Positions 18,552-28,274 of a stretch of DNA of 64,000 bases are shown here, in pieces. Made by a program: the position numbers and the translations under genes. Each line of letters starts with the position of its first letter. The stretch's first letter is position 1. The notes beneath the pieces are model-generated. The model was not told the DNA's origin. It did not search any database and saw only the letters and a list, made by a program, of their open reading frames with translations. This stretch comes from Nitrospira sp. (lineage in GTDB: Bacteria > Nitrospirota > Thermodesulfovibrionia > UBA6902), in assembly GCA_016784355.1 (NCBI GenBank), contig JADHUV010000011.1, positions 1 to 64,000 on the forward strand. Reading direction: 5' to 3'.

Positions 18552-20693
18552 TTATGGAGTAATAATCAGATTTCCCATTACAGCACTGCCTTCAGAGACA
18601 TTGAGAGATCCAGAGATAGAGGTTTTACCGGTTATAGAGTTGAAATTACACTCGTATCCGCCCAGTATTGTTATGGACTTGTTAATGTTGAAATTGACAA
18701 TTTCTGAGATCGTCACATCTCTGCCCTGTATGGTTTCTCCGTCTAAGGCCGCATCGTAGGCTGCCTGAAGGCTTGTATATTCAACGAAAGTACTAAGCAG
18801 TCGAAATGGTTGACTAGCGCAGCCCAGCGAACTTAGGGCTGTCAGTGCATTGAGCCTTCCGCCTGTGACGGTCTTGCCGGAAAGAGAGGCAACTGGATCT
18901 GCATTGTCTAAAATAGCTGCTTTAATCTCTGCGTTGGTCAGCCCTGGACTCATTGCCTTCAGCAATCCTGCGACTCCTGCAACATGAGGTGCAGCCATGG
19001 ATGTTCCCTGAAAGTAAACATAGCTGCTGCCGGTGATTGAGATTGTCTGTCGTGAAAGGGTAACTTCATCAATATATGCGCCGTCCAGATTGACCGTGGC
19101 ATTTGTCTGCATACCAAAGCCAAAATAAAAACTGTCAAATACATCTGCAATAATAGTCAGCTCTTCAGAGGAGTCAGTGTTAAAGATTCCGCCTGTGCTG
19201 CCGGTCCTGTAGTCTATCCAGTCCCATGCGCTGCCGTTCGGGGAATAGGTAATGAGCATGAAGTCGAGGTTGTTTTCTAATTCCCCCTTCCAGGAAAACG
19301 AGAGAGTGTAAAGGTTGTCCCTGACCGTTGTAATCGGTGTCATGTATCCCACCCATGAACTGGTATTGCTCAGGTAATTGCCACCGGGACTGTCATCCAG
19401 ACTCTTGCTCCCGCCGATACCCGTACCGCTTGTCCTTGACCATGAAGAATTAATACCACCCTTGGCCCATCCCATGGAATTAAAAGAGCTGCCGCCGTTA
19501 TCGAAGCTCTGGCTGTGCTCTATGATTGGCGCGCTGTAGGAATACTGAGGGTGGGTGCTGTATATGCTGACACCCGGCGCTCCGATATCTACTGCGGTCG
19601 CGCCATAATTGGAAAACCATGCCCTGGCGTCGTTGCGGTCGGTGGCTGCAACTGAAATAATATTCGCGCTGTCATAGGAGGAGGGATAAGAGGGTGTTGT
19701 ATCATTGTTTTTATTTTCATTGCCCGCGGCACATACAACAACTGCAGGTGAGGCATCAATAGCGTCTTTCAGCGACATACTGTAGGACGTGCCGCTCCAG
19801 CTGTTGTTTATAATATGGGCGCCATTAGCGGTTGCATATATTATTGCAGAGATAGCATCGGATGTAGAGCCGTTACCGCTTACCCCGAGAAATCTAAGCG
19901 GCATTATCCGGGCCTGCCACATCACGCCAGTGGAACCGGTACTGTTGTTTCCGGTTGCAGCAATGGTTCCTGCAACATGGGTTCCGTGACCGTAATAGTC
20001 CATAGGGTCATTATCATTGCCTACAAAGTCCCAGCCTGTACAGTCATCAATATAACCATTACCATCATTATCTACCCCGTCCGTGCAGCTGGTTTCCCCT
20101 GTGTTTGTCCAGATATTGGCAGCGAGGTCAGGATGATTATAATTCACTCCTGAATCGACTACCGCAATCACGACCGTGCTGCTGCCTGTAGTTAACTCCC
20201 AGGCCTCCGGTGCATCGATATCGGCATCTGCAGTGCCCCCGCTCTGGCCTGTATTGTTAAGACCCCAGAGATTCGTATAGCCGCTGTCATTCGGAGTGAG
20301 GGATGCCTTCACTAAATAGTCAGGCTCTGCATATTCGATATCAGGCTCTGTGAGATAATATTGAAGAGCCTCTTCAACTGAAAAATTCTCAGGGATGGTT
20401 ACCAGTTGCAGCCTTTTCATGCCTCGAAAATTTTTCTTTATTTTAGAGTTTATTCCCCTGTGGACTCGGTCTGAGGTATTGGCCAGCATTGCGTTGTTCA
20501 GGGCTGATTCTGATTTAAACTTTACGAGCAGCCTGCCGGTTACGTGATCATGCTCAAGCATGTTGTCGATTGTTTTCTGGGTATTACTGTTGCTTTGGGG
20601 TTTTTGCTGTGAAACAGCGGCATATACTGAGTGACTTGCAGTTATTATAAATACACACACAAAAAGTAGACTGGCTGAAGTAAGTTTCTTCAT
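18552..20693 (-). CDS. Secreted subtilisin-like (S8) serine protease
   Basis: The 713-residue exported protease has a signal peptide (about 1-25), an inhibitor_I9-like propeptide (about 50-130) and an S8 catalytic domain. The triad is visible: Asp in VVDSGVNYNHPDL (D180), His in YGHGTHVAGT (H236) and Ser in GTSMAAPHVAG (S565), with the oxyanion Asn in CAAGNEN. The His-to-Ser distance is about 330 residues, twice the usual, because a beta-rich segment of roughly 165 residues (about 388-552) is inserted before the Ser. An Asp-rich loop (DGVDNDGNGYIDD) probably binds Ca. A short beta-helix-like tail ends the protein. Confidence 0.93.
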   Translation of the reverse strand: MKKLTSASLLFVCVFIITASHSVYAAVSQQKPQSNSNTQKTIDNMLEHDHVTGRLLVKFKSESALNNAMLANTSDRVHRGINSKIKKNFRGMKRLQLVTIPENFSVEEALQYYLTEPDIEYAEPDYLVKASLTPNDSGYTNLWGLNNTGQSGGTADADIDAPEAWELTTGSSTVVIAVVDSGVNYNHPDLAANIWTNTGETSCTDGVDNDGNGYIDDCTGWDFVGNDNDPMDYYGHGTHVAGTIAATGNNSTGSTGVMWQARIMPLRFLGVSGNGSTSDAISAIIYATANGAHIINNSWSGTSYSMSLKDAIDASPAVVVCAAGNENKNNDTTPSYPSSYDSANIISVAATDRNDARAWFSNYGATAVDIGAPGVSIYSTHPQYSYSAPIIEHSQSFDNGGSSFNSMGWAKGGINSSWSRTSGTGIGGSKSLDDSPGGNYLSNTSSWVGYMTPITTVRDNLYTLSFSWKGELENNLDFMLITYSPNGSAWDWIDYRTGSTGGIFNTDSSEELTIIADVFDSFYFGFGMQTNATVNLDGAYIDEVTLSRQTISITGSSYVYFQGTSMAAPHVAGVAGLLKAMSPGLTNAEIKAAILDNADPVASLSGKTVTGGRLNALTALSSLGCASQPFRLLSTFVEYTSLQAAYDAALDGETIQGRDVTISEIVNFNINKSITILGGYECNFNSITGKTSISGSLNVSEGSAVMGNLIITP

Positions 20694-20799
20694 ATGAACC
20701 CCGGCAACTGAATGAAAAGCTGCCCTGCATATTTTTATTTTTTGGAACCCTTATAATTTAGATTAATACTATTATAACACAGTTCAGTGGGATGAAATA

Positions 20800-21264
20800 C
20801 TATACTTTACTCTTGGTGTTATGTTTTCTGGATTTACAGTTGCCCGTATCCCCAAATGCTATTTCCAGGTCAAACCCATGCTTCCAGCGCCATATCAGCC
20901 AGTAACTCCAGATGCTTCTTCCGTTATATAGTGCATCCAGGAGCATGTGGTGCCCATAGCCGATCAGTACTCCAGTAAGTAAAAGGTCTCCGCCTGTCGC
21001 CCAGGTTAGGCAGGCAAGCAGGATAAACCATTCCCATGCGTGCAGGAAAATAAAAAGCCGGTCAAACTGGCAGGTATTACATATATGGACAAATCTTTTT
21101 ACTGTATACGGCTTGCCGTGTTCGCGTATAAAATCAAAAATATGGTCAAGGTCGATAAAAATACCTGCTAAAAAACTGCTGACCATCATTGAGATAGACC
21201 GCGTGTAATAATAGACTGCCGAGGAGACCGCAACAGAGGCCGTGATATGATATGGGAATTTCAT
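20800..21264 (-). CDS. DUF457/YdjM-like membrane protein (copy 2)
   Basis: The 154-residue paralogue of 17965-18432 has the same motifs: YHITAS at the N-terminus, GIFIDLDHIFDF, HAWEWFILL, GYGHHMLLDA and LIWRWKHGFDL. About four hydrophobic segments suggest an inner-membrane protein. It lies between trpG and the S8 protease on the minus strand. Function unknown; a metal-dependent hydrolase role is suggested only by family naming. Confidence 0.7.
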   Translation of the reverse strand: MKFPYHITASVAVSSAVYYYTRSISMMVSSFLAGIFIDLDHIFDFIREHGKPYTVKRFVHICNTCQFDRLFIFLHAWEWFILLACLTWATGGDLLLTGVLIGYGHHMLLDALYNGRSIWSYWLIWRWKHGFDLEIAFGDTGNCKSRKHNTKSKV

Positions 21265-21338
21265 TAGACAACCTTAGAACTAACTGCCGGGATATAATGC
21301 ATAAGGGCAGTTATAAGTCAGGATTTTAATGTTTCAGG

Positions 21339-21905
21339 CTATTTGATTTTTAAAAAGTTTCCAAGCAGGTCTTTGCCCGCCGTAGTCAGTATAGATTCAG
21401 GGTGAAACTGCACACCTTCTATAAGTAGTTTTTTATGCCGGATACCCATGATCTCATCCTGGTCTGTCCAGGCCGTGATCTCAAATTCCTCGGGCAGAGT
21501 GTCATTTTTAATGATAAGCGAGTGGTATCTGGTAGCTTCAAAGGGTTGGGGAAGGCCCTTAAATAATGACTTGCCGTCGTGGTGAATCATGGACGTTTTG
21601 CCATGCATAAGTCTCGGAGCATTTATGATGCTTGCCCCAAAGGCTGCTCCTATGGACTGGTGCCCAAGGCAGACACCCAGCAGAGGCAGCTTGCCAGCAA
21701 AGTGCTTGATAACCTCCACCGAGATCCCGGCTTCTTTAGGAGTACATGGTCCTGGCGATATAACAATTTTTTCGGGCTGCATCTTTTCAATTTCATCAAT
21801 GGTGATTCTGTCATTGCGAAATACCCTGATGTCTGCTCCGAGCTCTCCGAGGTACTGAACAAGATTATAGGTAAAGGAATCATAGTTGTCGATCATTAAA
21901 AGCAT
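21339..21905 (-). CDS. trpG: Anthranilate synthase glutamine amidotransferase component
   Basis: The 188-residue class I glutamine amidotransferase supplies ammonia to TrpE (and possibly PabB). It has DNYDSFTYN at the N-terminus, [11 protein letters not shown], the nucleophile Cys in GVCLGHQ and the His-Glu pair in GVQFHPES. It starts two bases after the trpE stop, so translation is coupled. No separate pabA is visible, so it may serve both pathways, as TrpG/PabA does in some bacteria. Confidence 0.95.
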   Translation of the reverse strand: MLLMIDNYDSFTYNLVQYLGELGADIRVFRNDRITIDEIEKMQPEKIVISPGPCTPKEAGISVEVIKHFAGKLPLLGVCLGHQSIGAAFGASIINAPRLMHGKTSMIHHDGKSLFKGLPQPFEATRYHSLIIKNDTLPEEFEITAWTDQDEIMGIRHKKLLIEGVQFHPESILTTAGKDLLGNFLKIK

Positions 21906-21907
21906 GT

Positions 21908-23389
21908 CTAATTCAGCTCCTGTTCTGCCATCTCAATGGCCTTGAACATGCCCGTGGCCTTGTTTACTGTTTCTTTATATTCCAGTTCAGGATCAGAATC
22001 GGCGACTATCCCGGCCCCTGCCTGTATGTGTGCCTTGCCGTCTTTAAATAGAATGGTTCGTATGGTTATGCACATATCCATATTGCCGGAGAAATCAAAA
22101 TATCCCACTGAACCGGCGTAAGGACCTCGGCGGGTCGGTTCAAGTTCCTCTATTATTTCCATTGCCCTTATCTTGGGCGCACCTGATACGGTTCCGGCTG
22201 GAAAGGAGGCCCTCAGGACATCAAAAGAGTTCATGCCTTTTTTCAGTTTGCCCACGACATTGGAGACAATATGCATAACATGAGAATAGCGTTCAATATT
22301 CATAAGCTCAGTAACCTTGACGCTTCCGGTCTCTGACACTCGTCCTGTATCATTTCTTCCAAGATCAACAAGCATTATATGCTCCGCGATTTCCTTGGGA
22401 TCTGATTTAAGTTCATTCTCCATGAAAAGATCATCTTCAGGAGTTTTTCCTCTTCTGCGCGTTCCTGCGATCGGTCTGAGTTCAATGGTATCGTCTTCAA
22501 GCCTGACCAGTATTTCCGGAGATGAACCCACAAGAGTACACTTGCCTGTCTCAAGATAAAACATATAGGGCGAGGGATTAATTACTCTCAGGGCACGATA
22601 GGCATTGATAGGCGGTATACTGGTTTCTCTCTGGAAATTCTGTGAGATCACGGTCTGGATAACATCTCCGGCCCTTACATAAGCCTTGGTTTTTTCAACC
22701 GCCTTCATAAAACCCTTTTTTGTGAAGTTTGAGGTAAATCCTTTTTTCTTCTTTTCTGTGTCAGGACCCTTTTTTGTTTTGGGAATAGGTGTGCCTGCCT
22801 GTAGTTTTTTTACGATAGTATTAATTTTTTTCAGGGCGTCTTTGTATGCCTGCTCAGGGTTGTCTTCGATAAAGGCATTAGATATAACCTTGATCTTGTG
22901 AGTCAGGTTATCAAACACCACAAGCGTATCTGTAAACATCAGGAAGATATCAGGAAGGTCCATCCCCTCATGTCCGTTATCGGGGAGGCGCTCAAAGTGC
23001 CTTACAGTGTCATAGCCAATGTACCCGACATAACCGCCGAAGAATCTCGGCAACCCGGGCATATGCACGGGTCTGTATTTTTTCAGCTCCCTTTCAATGG
23101 CTTCCAGCGGATCACCTTCAGTACTTAGGAGGGTCTTTTTGCCGCCTTTATTAAGGGTCAATTTATTGCCTTTGCCCTCAATTATCGAGGAAGGATGGCT
23201 GCCGAGAAACGAGTAGCGCGCCCATTTCTCACCGCCCTCCAGGCTTTCAAACAGAAATCCTGCTTTACTCTTGAGTTTTTGGAAGGCAGAGACCGGCGTA
23301 TCCATGTCCGCAAGTATCTCGCGGTATACGGGAATCAGATTGCCTTCTTTTGTTTTTTTCTTAAATTCTTTAATATCCGGATAGAACAT
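21908..23389 (-). CDS. trpE: Anthranilate synthase component I
   Basis: TrpE converts chorismate to anthranilate with TrpG. The protein is about 493 residues from the chosen ATG ([12 protein letters not shown]). Conserved chorismate-binding motifs are present: [53 protein letters not shown] and [11 protein letters not shown]. The frame stays open 17 codons further, but that start would lie upstream of the predicted -10 (23430-23435), so the internal ATG is preferred. trpG follows immediately. No Trp-rich leader peptide was found ahead of it. Confidence 0.95.
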   Translation of the reverse strand: MFYPDIKEFKKKTKEGNLIPVYREILADMDTPVSAFQKLKSKAGFLFESLEGGEKWARYSFLGSHPSSIIEGKGNKLTLNKGGKKTLLSTEGDPLEAIERELKKYRPVHMPGLPRFFGGYVGYIGYDTVRHFERLPDNGHEGMDLPDIFLMFTDTLVVFDNLTHKIKVISNAFIEDNPEQAYKDALKKINTIVKKLQAGTPIPKTKKGPDTEKKKKGFTSNFTKKGFMKAVEKTKAYVRAGDVIQTVISQNFQRETSIPPINAYRALRVINPSPYMFYLETGKCTLVGSSPEILVRLEDDTIELRPIAGTRRRGKTPEDDLFMENELKSDPKEIAEHIMLVDLGRNDTGRVSETGSVKVTELMNIERYSHVMHIVSNVVGKLKKGMNSFDVLRASFPAGTVSGAPKIRAMEIIEELEPTRRGPYAGSVGYFDFSGNMDMCITIRTILFKDGKAHIQAGAGIVADSDPELEYKETVNKATGMFKAIEMAEQELN

Positions 23390-23429
23390 TTGACAAAACA
23401 CTCTTTTTTTAATTATTATTTTTGAGTCT

Positions 23430-23458
23430 ATTATAGACAATTAAGTATTTTAAGTTAA
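23430..23458 (-). promoter_or_regulatory. Putative sigma-70 promoter of trpE-trpG
   Basis: On the minus strand TTAACT (23453-23458) and TATAAT (23430-23435) are 17 bases apart. The predicted transcription start, near 23422, leaves about 30 bases of leader before the trpE ATG. Confidence 0.6.
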
Positions 23459-23491
23459 AGACTAGCTGAAATATTTGATTTGGCAGTAAGT

Positions 23492-23566
23492 GCGGGAGTA
23501 GCTCAGTGGTAGAGCTCCACGTTGCCAACGTGGTTGTCGCGGGTTCGAATCCCGTCTCCCGCTCCA
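23492..23566 (+). tRNA. tRNA-Gly (GCC)
   Basis: A complete cloverleaf: acceptor GCGGGAG/CTCCCGC, anticodon arm CCACG-TTGCCAA-CGTGG with anticodon GCC, T-loop GTTCGAATC and an encoded CCA. It lies between divergent trpE and tRNA-Cys. Confidence 0.97.
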
Positions 23567-23654
23567 ATTATCAGCTGTGTGCTATCAGGTCTCAGCTGTC
23601 AGTAATAATAAATGCTGATTGCTGACTGCATAATGCCGGTAGCTTTTTTTTTAT

Positions 23655-23730
23655 GGCGACGTACCCAAGTGGCTAAGGGGGAGGTCTGCAAAACCTTTAT
23701 GCAGCGGTTCGAATCCGCTCGTCGCCTCCA
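23655..23730 (+). tRNA. tRNA-Cys (GCA)
   Basis: Acceptor GGCGACG pairs with CGTCGCC, followed by T and encoded CCA. The anticodon loop reads CTGCAAA, anticodon GCA. T-loop GTTCGAATC. A T-run directly after the gene may aid termination. Confidence 0.95.
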
Positions 23731-23822
23731 TTTTTTCATTTACATCCTGCCTTTTTAAAAATAAAATCCAGCTGTTTTATCAGTCATCTTGCCAGGTCTG
23801 ATGTATTCGGCTAATATAAACA

Positions 23823-25970
23823 ATGGAAAAAATAAGTCGAATATCTAAATATACTTTCAATGTGTTTTTCTGCATGCTTTTTATGTGCGGTTTCGCCCTG
23901 GCTGACCTTTCAGAAGGAGCAAGCGTAAATACTAATGAGATGCCCGGTGCAGGGATGAACCTTCGGGGTGCACTTAATGTAGCAGCAGGTCTTGACGAAC
24001 TGCAGCGTTATACAGAGGCAGCGCAGGTATTAAAGGATTATTTAGATAATAATCCTGAGGATGCAGCCTCTGTTTATCTGCCGCTTGGACTTATGTACAT
24101 GAAGGCCGATTTATCTTCTGATGCTGAACAATATCTCAAAAAAGCTGCCGCCGAGGATCCACTGTTAAAGGATTATGCATTGAAGGCATTGGCCGGAATG
24201 TATATGGATATGAAAGAGTATGTCCAGGCCTCAGAGACTGCCCGCAGGATTACTCTCAAGCTTCTTTTGAAAGAGGCCAGGCAGACAGAGATCCTGGCTC
24301 TATTAGAAACAGGGCCGGAGGTGGAGGCAGAAAAAGCCCTTGCCGGGTATGTTGCGGCCTATGACAAAGATTGGGATTACAGGCTCAGGCTTGCCAAGTT
24401 GTTAAGAAAGAGAGGGCAGAAACAGGAAGCTGTCAGGCATTACCGCGAGTTATATCTGAGTGCTTCACGCCATGCTCAAAAGGCGCGTCGTGAGCTGGAA
24501 TCAATGCAGTCTGCACAATTTAGTGCCGATGATCTTTTCAGGCGTGCAGGTAACCTGTTTGACGCATATCAATATAGTATGGCTGAAAAACTTTATGGCA
24601 AGCTCTTAAGCGATGGGGTGTTTCCTGATAAAATCACGCTGCTTTACAGGAAAGGCAGGAGTCAGTTTCGGCAGAAAAAATATACAGAGTCATCTAAGAC
24701 GTTTGGAAAGGTGGGCGGCCCTAAATCGTTATACTGGCAGGCTAAATCCCTATACAGGCTGGATCGCAGGGCGGATTTTGAAAAGGTTCGAAGCACTTTG
24801 GAAAAACGTTTTCCCGGCCATGAACTTTTAGCAAAGCTGCATATTATGGCTGGGGATGATCACCGCAGGGCGGGAAGGCTTGCGGAGGCAGAGAATGATT
24901 ACCGCAGGGCCCTTAAGTCGTTTCCTGAAAGTACTGAGGATGCATTATGGGGCATTGCCTGGATGAACTATAATGCTGGAAAATATCAGAAGGCGCTGCC
25001 CTTGCTCAGGAGGCTCACCGGATATGAAGCCAGCCGGGATCATCATAAGTACCTGTACTGGATGGCTCGTACAGAGGGCAGGTTGGCGGAAAAATGTATG
25101 AAAATGACAGATAGTGAAAAGGCCAGAATGGGATGCCCTGCCGAGGAGTATAATTATTTTGAGGGCCTTCCGTTTAAGGAGAATTTTTATGGATTCCTGA
25201 TAATGTTTGAGTCTCTCTCGTTTTCTCATGCCGGGGAATATAAGCTTACGAAACCTGAGAAACCGTCTGGTCAGGCCTATGACAGGATAGAGGCGCTTGC
25301 TGCTATCGGACTGAAGGCCGAGGCAGTTCAGGAGATTCGGCATCAGCTTAATAGTAAGGGTAATACTGGCAGCATGCTGTATCTTGGGTATCTGGCTATG
25401 TCCCTGGGTGAGTATAAAAAAGTCATTGAGTTTGCTGAACCTAGAACCGGGCCGAAATACCTGCCTTATTCATATCCCCGAGGGTTCTGGACCGAGATTA
25501 AGGAGGCTGCTGAGGCCAGTAATATAGATAGATATCTTGTTTCCGCCCTGATACGTGAGGAAAGCCGGTATCAGCCTGATGTTCAATCCTGGGCCGGCGC
25601 TATTGGTCTTATGCAGCTTATGCCTGCTACAGCATCCAGGATGAAGCGGGGTGCAGGGGTGATCATTAATGGCAGAGATGATCTGACGATTCCTGCAAAA
25701 AATATAAAGATTGGAACCTATTACCTTGCCGGGCTGATCCGGGAGTTTGATGATATTTCTCTGGCGGTTGCTGCATATAATGCAGGGGAAAACAGAGTGC
25801 GGACATGGGTAAAGACGATTGACTCTGAAGATATCGTTCAGTTTATAGAAAATATTCCCTACAAAGAGACTCGACAGTATGTCCAGAGGGTCATGAAAAG
25901 TTATTGGCAGTATCGCAGGGTTAACGGTTTAACGGCTGTCGGAGCCTGGAATAAAGGTGCCGGCGGCTGA
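23823..25970 (+). CDS. slt: Soluble lytic murein transglycosylase with TPR superhelix
   Basis: The 715-residue periplasmic enzyme cleaves peptidoglycan to anhydromuropeptides. It has an N-terminal signal-like hydrophobic segment (about 8-27), a long run of TPR-like helices (about 45-550), and a C-terminal SLT domain. The catalytic Glu lies in LIREESRYQP (about residue 578), followed by AIGLMQLMPATA and AVAAYNAGENRV. The architecture matches Slt70-type enzymes. It begins the group slt, zapB-like, zapA, lysS; the next gene starts about 90 bases after its stop. Confidence 0.93.
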   Translation: MEKISRISKYTFNVFFCMLFMCGFALADLSEGASVNTNEMPGAGMNLRGALNVAAGLDELQRYTEAAQVLKDYLDNNPEDAASVYLPLGLMYMKADLSSDAEQYLKKAAAEDPLLKDYALKALAGMYMDMKEYVQASETARRITLKLLLKEARQTEILALLETGPEVEAEKALAGYVAAYDKDWDYRLRLAKLLRKRGQKQEAVRHYRELYLSASRHAQKARRELESMQSAQFSADDLFRRAGNLFDAYQYSMAEKLYGKLLSDGVFPDKITLLYRKGRSQFRQKKYTESSKTFGKVGGPKSLYWQAKSLYRLDRRADFEKVRSTLEKRFPGHELLAKLHIMAGDDHRRAGRLAEAENDYRRALKSFPESTEDALWGIAWMNYNAGKYQKALPLLRRLTGYEASRDHHKYLYWMARTEGRLAEKCMKMTDSEKARMGCPAEEYNYFEGLPFKENFYGFLIMFESLSFSHAGEYKLTKPEKPSGQAYDRIEALAAIGLKAEAVQEIRHQLNSKGNTGSMLYLGYLAMSLGEYKKVIEFAEPRTGPKYLPYSYPRGFWTEIKEAAEASNIDRYLVSALIREESRYQPDVQSWAGAIGLMQLMPATASRMKRGAGVIINGRDDLTIPAKNIKIGTYYLAGLIREFDDISLAVAAYNAGENRVRTWVKTIDSEDIVQFIENIPYKETRQYVQRVMKSYWQYRRVNGLTAVGAWNKGAGG

Positions 25971-26058
25971 GTTAAGGACTTTACTTTTTAAAGGTATTTT
26001 GATAAGTTACAACCTGATGCGGCAGGATAGTTTTAACTTTACTGAGGAGGAATCATCT

Positions 26059-26328
26059 GTGGAGAAAATACAGGTACTTGAGGAGAAAATCTCCAGAGTT
26101 ATTGATAAAATCAAGGTGTTAACTGAAGAAAACAGCATGCTCTCTGCCCGTGCAGCCGGTTTGCAGGAAGAGCTTGACAGCAGAAACCTTGAACTTGAGG
26201 TTCTCAGGCAGGATCTCGGGGATCTTAATGGCTTAAAGACTGATGTTGATAAACTCAACAGCGAGCGTGATACTGTAAGGACTCAGGTTGAAAAGCTTCT
26301 GAAAGAGCTGGAATCGGTTGAGTTGTAG
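26059..26328 (+). CDS. zapB: Short coiled-coil protein, ZapB-like
   Basis: The 89-residue protein is almost entirely heptad coiled coil (VEKIQVLEEKISRVIDKIKVLTEEN onward is Leu/Ile and Glu/Lys rich), like the cell-division factor ZapB. The frame is open back into slt, but GTG 26059 has an exact AGGAGG eight bases before it (26045-26050) and starts right at the coiled coil, so that start is chosen. zapA follows after 44 bases. The ZapB call rests on fold, size and the zapA neighbour, not on specific residues. Confidence 0.72.
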   Translation: MEKIQVLEEKISRVIDKIKVLTEENSMLSARAAGLQEELDSRNLELEVLRQDLGDLNGLKTDVDKLNSERDTVRTQVEKLLKELESVEL

Positions 26329-26372
26329 GTTTGATCCCGGCATTATCTTTAAAATTTAGGGGCGGTGAATAA

Positions 26373-26639
26373 ATGGGGTCAGTCGAAGTACATATACTGG
26401 GTCAGGCTTATTCTATTAAAACAGAGGATGACGACGCATACATAAAGTCTCTGGCCCGTTACGTAGATTCCAAGCTCAAAGAAATATATAGTGTCGCTCC
26501 GAATATCACACAGAGTAAGGCAACCGTTATGGCGGCCTTCGGTATAGCGGATGAGCTGTTTAAGCTGAAGATGGAGCAGGATAATCTTGATAAGCTGATT
26601 GAGGAAAAGACAAAAATTCTCTCCGGAATTCTTGACTGA
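26373..26639 (+). CDS. zapA: Cell-division protein ZapA
   Basis: ZapA cross-links FtsZ filaments at the division ring. The 88-residue protein has the family N-terminus VEVHILGQAYSIKTEDDD followed by YVDSKLKEI and the C-terminal coiled coil (AFGIADELFKLKMEQDNL). GGGG upstream is a weak ribosome site. Together with the preceding coiled-coil gene it forms a ZapB-ZapA pair common in proteobacteria. Confidence 0.93.
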   Translation: MGSVEVHILGQAYSIKTEDDDAYIKSLARYVDSKLKEIYSVAPNITQSKATVMAAFGIADELFKLKMEQDNLDKLIEEKTKILSGILD

Positions 26640-26708
26640 CATTACACGGGATTAGGGTTCCGTGTACATTCTAATATAAATATTGACATAGATAAGGGAA
26701 GGTAGATC

Positions 26709-28205
26709 GTGGAAGAAGTTAATGAACTTATGCAGGAGCGTCTTAAGAAACTTCAGCGCCTCCGTGATGAAGGACTTGAGCCGTATGGCGCTCCGTTTGA
26801 AGCTTCGGATAAGGCAACGGATTTATCAGCAAGATATCAGGAGAATGACAAAGAGCAGCTTCAGTCAATGGAAACCTCCTGCTCACTGGCAGGCAGGATT
26901 ATATCTATCAGAAATTTCGGCAAGACCGCCTTTGCGCATATACAGGATGATTCCGGAAAGATACAGGTTTATTTCAGTAAAGAAGTAATAGTCGGGCAGA
27001 GCAATATATTTAAGAATTTAGATATAGGAGATATAATCGGCTTGAAGGGTTCCATGTTCAGGACCCGTACGAATGAACTTACTGTGCATGCCGATACCTT
27101 TGAGATGCTTTGCAAGTCGCTGAGGCCACTGCCAGAAAAATGGCATGGCCTGAAGGATATAGAGACCAGATGCAGGCAGAGATACGTGGATCTTATCGTA
27201 AACCCCCATGTCAAGGAGCTGTTTCTAAAGCGCAGCTCGTTTGTAAAGGCCGTCAGAAATTTTTTTGATGAGCGGGGCTTTATGGAAGTCGAGACCCCTA
27301 TGATGCACCAGATAGCCGGCGGCGCTGCTGCGAAGCCTTTTGTGACCCATCACAATGCACTTGGAATGGATCTTTTTTTGAGAATTGCCCCGGAGCTTTA
27401 TCTGAAAAAGCTGCTCGTGGGCGGCTATGAAAAGGTTTACGAGATCAATAAAAATTTCAGGAATGAGGGTATATCCGCAAAGCACAATCCTGAGTTTACG
27501 ATGCTGGAATTTTATATTTCATATAAAGACTATAATTTTCTGATGGACTTTACGGAAGAGCTGATTCCTCATCTTTGTGAAAAGATTAATGGTACTTTGA
27601 AGGTGCCTTTTGGTGAGCAGGATGAGGAAGGGAACGGGGAGGTCATAGACTTTAAGACCCCATGGACCCGTATGACCATGCTGCAGTCCATGCAGCAGCA
27701 GGGAGTTGATCCCGCTGTTTTTGATGATCTGGAAGTTGCCAGAAAGTATGCCTTTGACAATAAAATTGATGTATCAAAAAAGGCAAATCATGCCAAACTG
27801 CTTGATGAGATTTTCTCGAAAAAAGTGGAGCCGACGCTTATACAGCCCACATTTATAACTGATTACCCGGTTGCTCTTTCTCCGCTGGCAAAAAGAAAGA
27901 AGGACGAGCCTGATTTTGTGGAAAGATTTGAGCTGTTTATAGGCGGCAGGGAAGTGGCCAATGCCTTTTCAGAGCTTAATGATCCTGCTGATCAGAAGGG
28001 CAGGTTTATGGAACAGGTCGAGGCCCGTAAACAGGGTGATGAGGAAGCCACCGAGATGGATGAGGACTACATACGTGCGCTTGAGTATGGTATGCCGCCT
28101 GCCGCAGGAGAGGGGATTGGTATTGACCGCCTGTTTATGATTATGACTAATACGCACTCGATACGGGACGTGATCCTTTTTCCTCATTTGAGGCCGGAGC
28201 AGTAA
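26709..28205 (+). CDS. lysS: Lysyl-tRNA synthetase (class II)
   Basis: The 498-residue class II synthetase charges tRNA-Lys. It has an N-terminal OB fold ([20 protein letters not shown]), motif 2 ([20 protein letters not shown]) and motif 3 ([17 protein letters not shown]). Translation starts at GTG 26709, with GGGAAGG shortly upstream. It leads the cluster lysS-lolC-small gene-lolD. Confidence 0.97.
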   Translation: MEEVNELMQERLKKLQRLRDEGLEPYGAPFEASDKATDLSARYQENDKEQLQSMETSCSLAGRIISIRNFGKTAFAHIQDDSGKIQVYFSKEVIVGQSNIFKNLDIGDIIGLKGSMFRTRTNELTVHADTFEMLCKSLRPLPEKWHGLKDIETRCRQRYVDLIVNPHVKELFLKRSSFVKAVRNFFDERGFMEVETPMMHQIAGGAAAKPFVTHHNALGMDLFLRIAPELYLKKLLVGGYEKVYEINKNFRNEGISAKHNPEFTMLEFYISYKDYNFLMDFTEELIPHLCEKINGTLKVPFGEQDEEGNGEVIDFKTPWTRMTMLQSMQQQGVDPAVFDDLEVARKYAFDNKIDVSKKANHAKLLDEIFSKKVEPTLIQPTFITDYPVALSPLAKRKKDEPDFVERFELFIGGREVANAFSELNDPADQKGRFMEQVEARKQGDEEATEMDEDYIRALEYGMPPAAGEGIGIDRLFMIMTNTHSIRDVILFPHLRPEQ

Positions 28206-28274
28206 TCCAAACTTCTTGTAATGAGCTGCGGCTGCAGGGTCGTCATTTCAGTATCTTGATGTTATAACTACAAT

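Noticed and set aside
23390-23480. Tryptophan attenuator before trpE
   Set aside because: The predicted leader is about 30 bases and has no Trp-codon peptide or competing hairpins.
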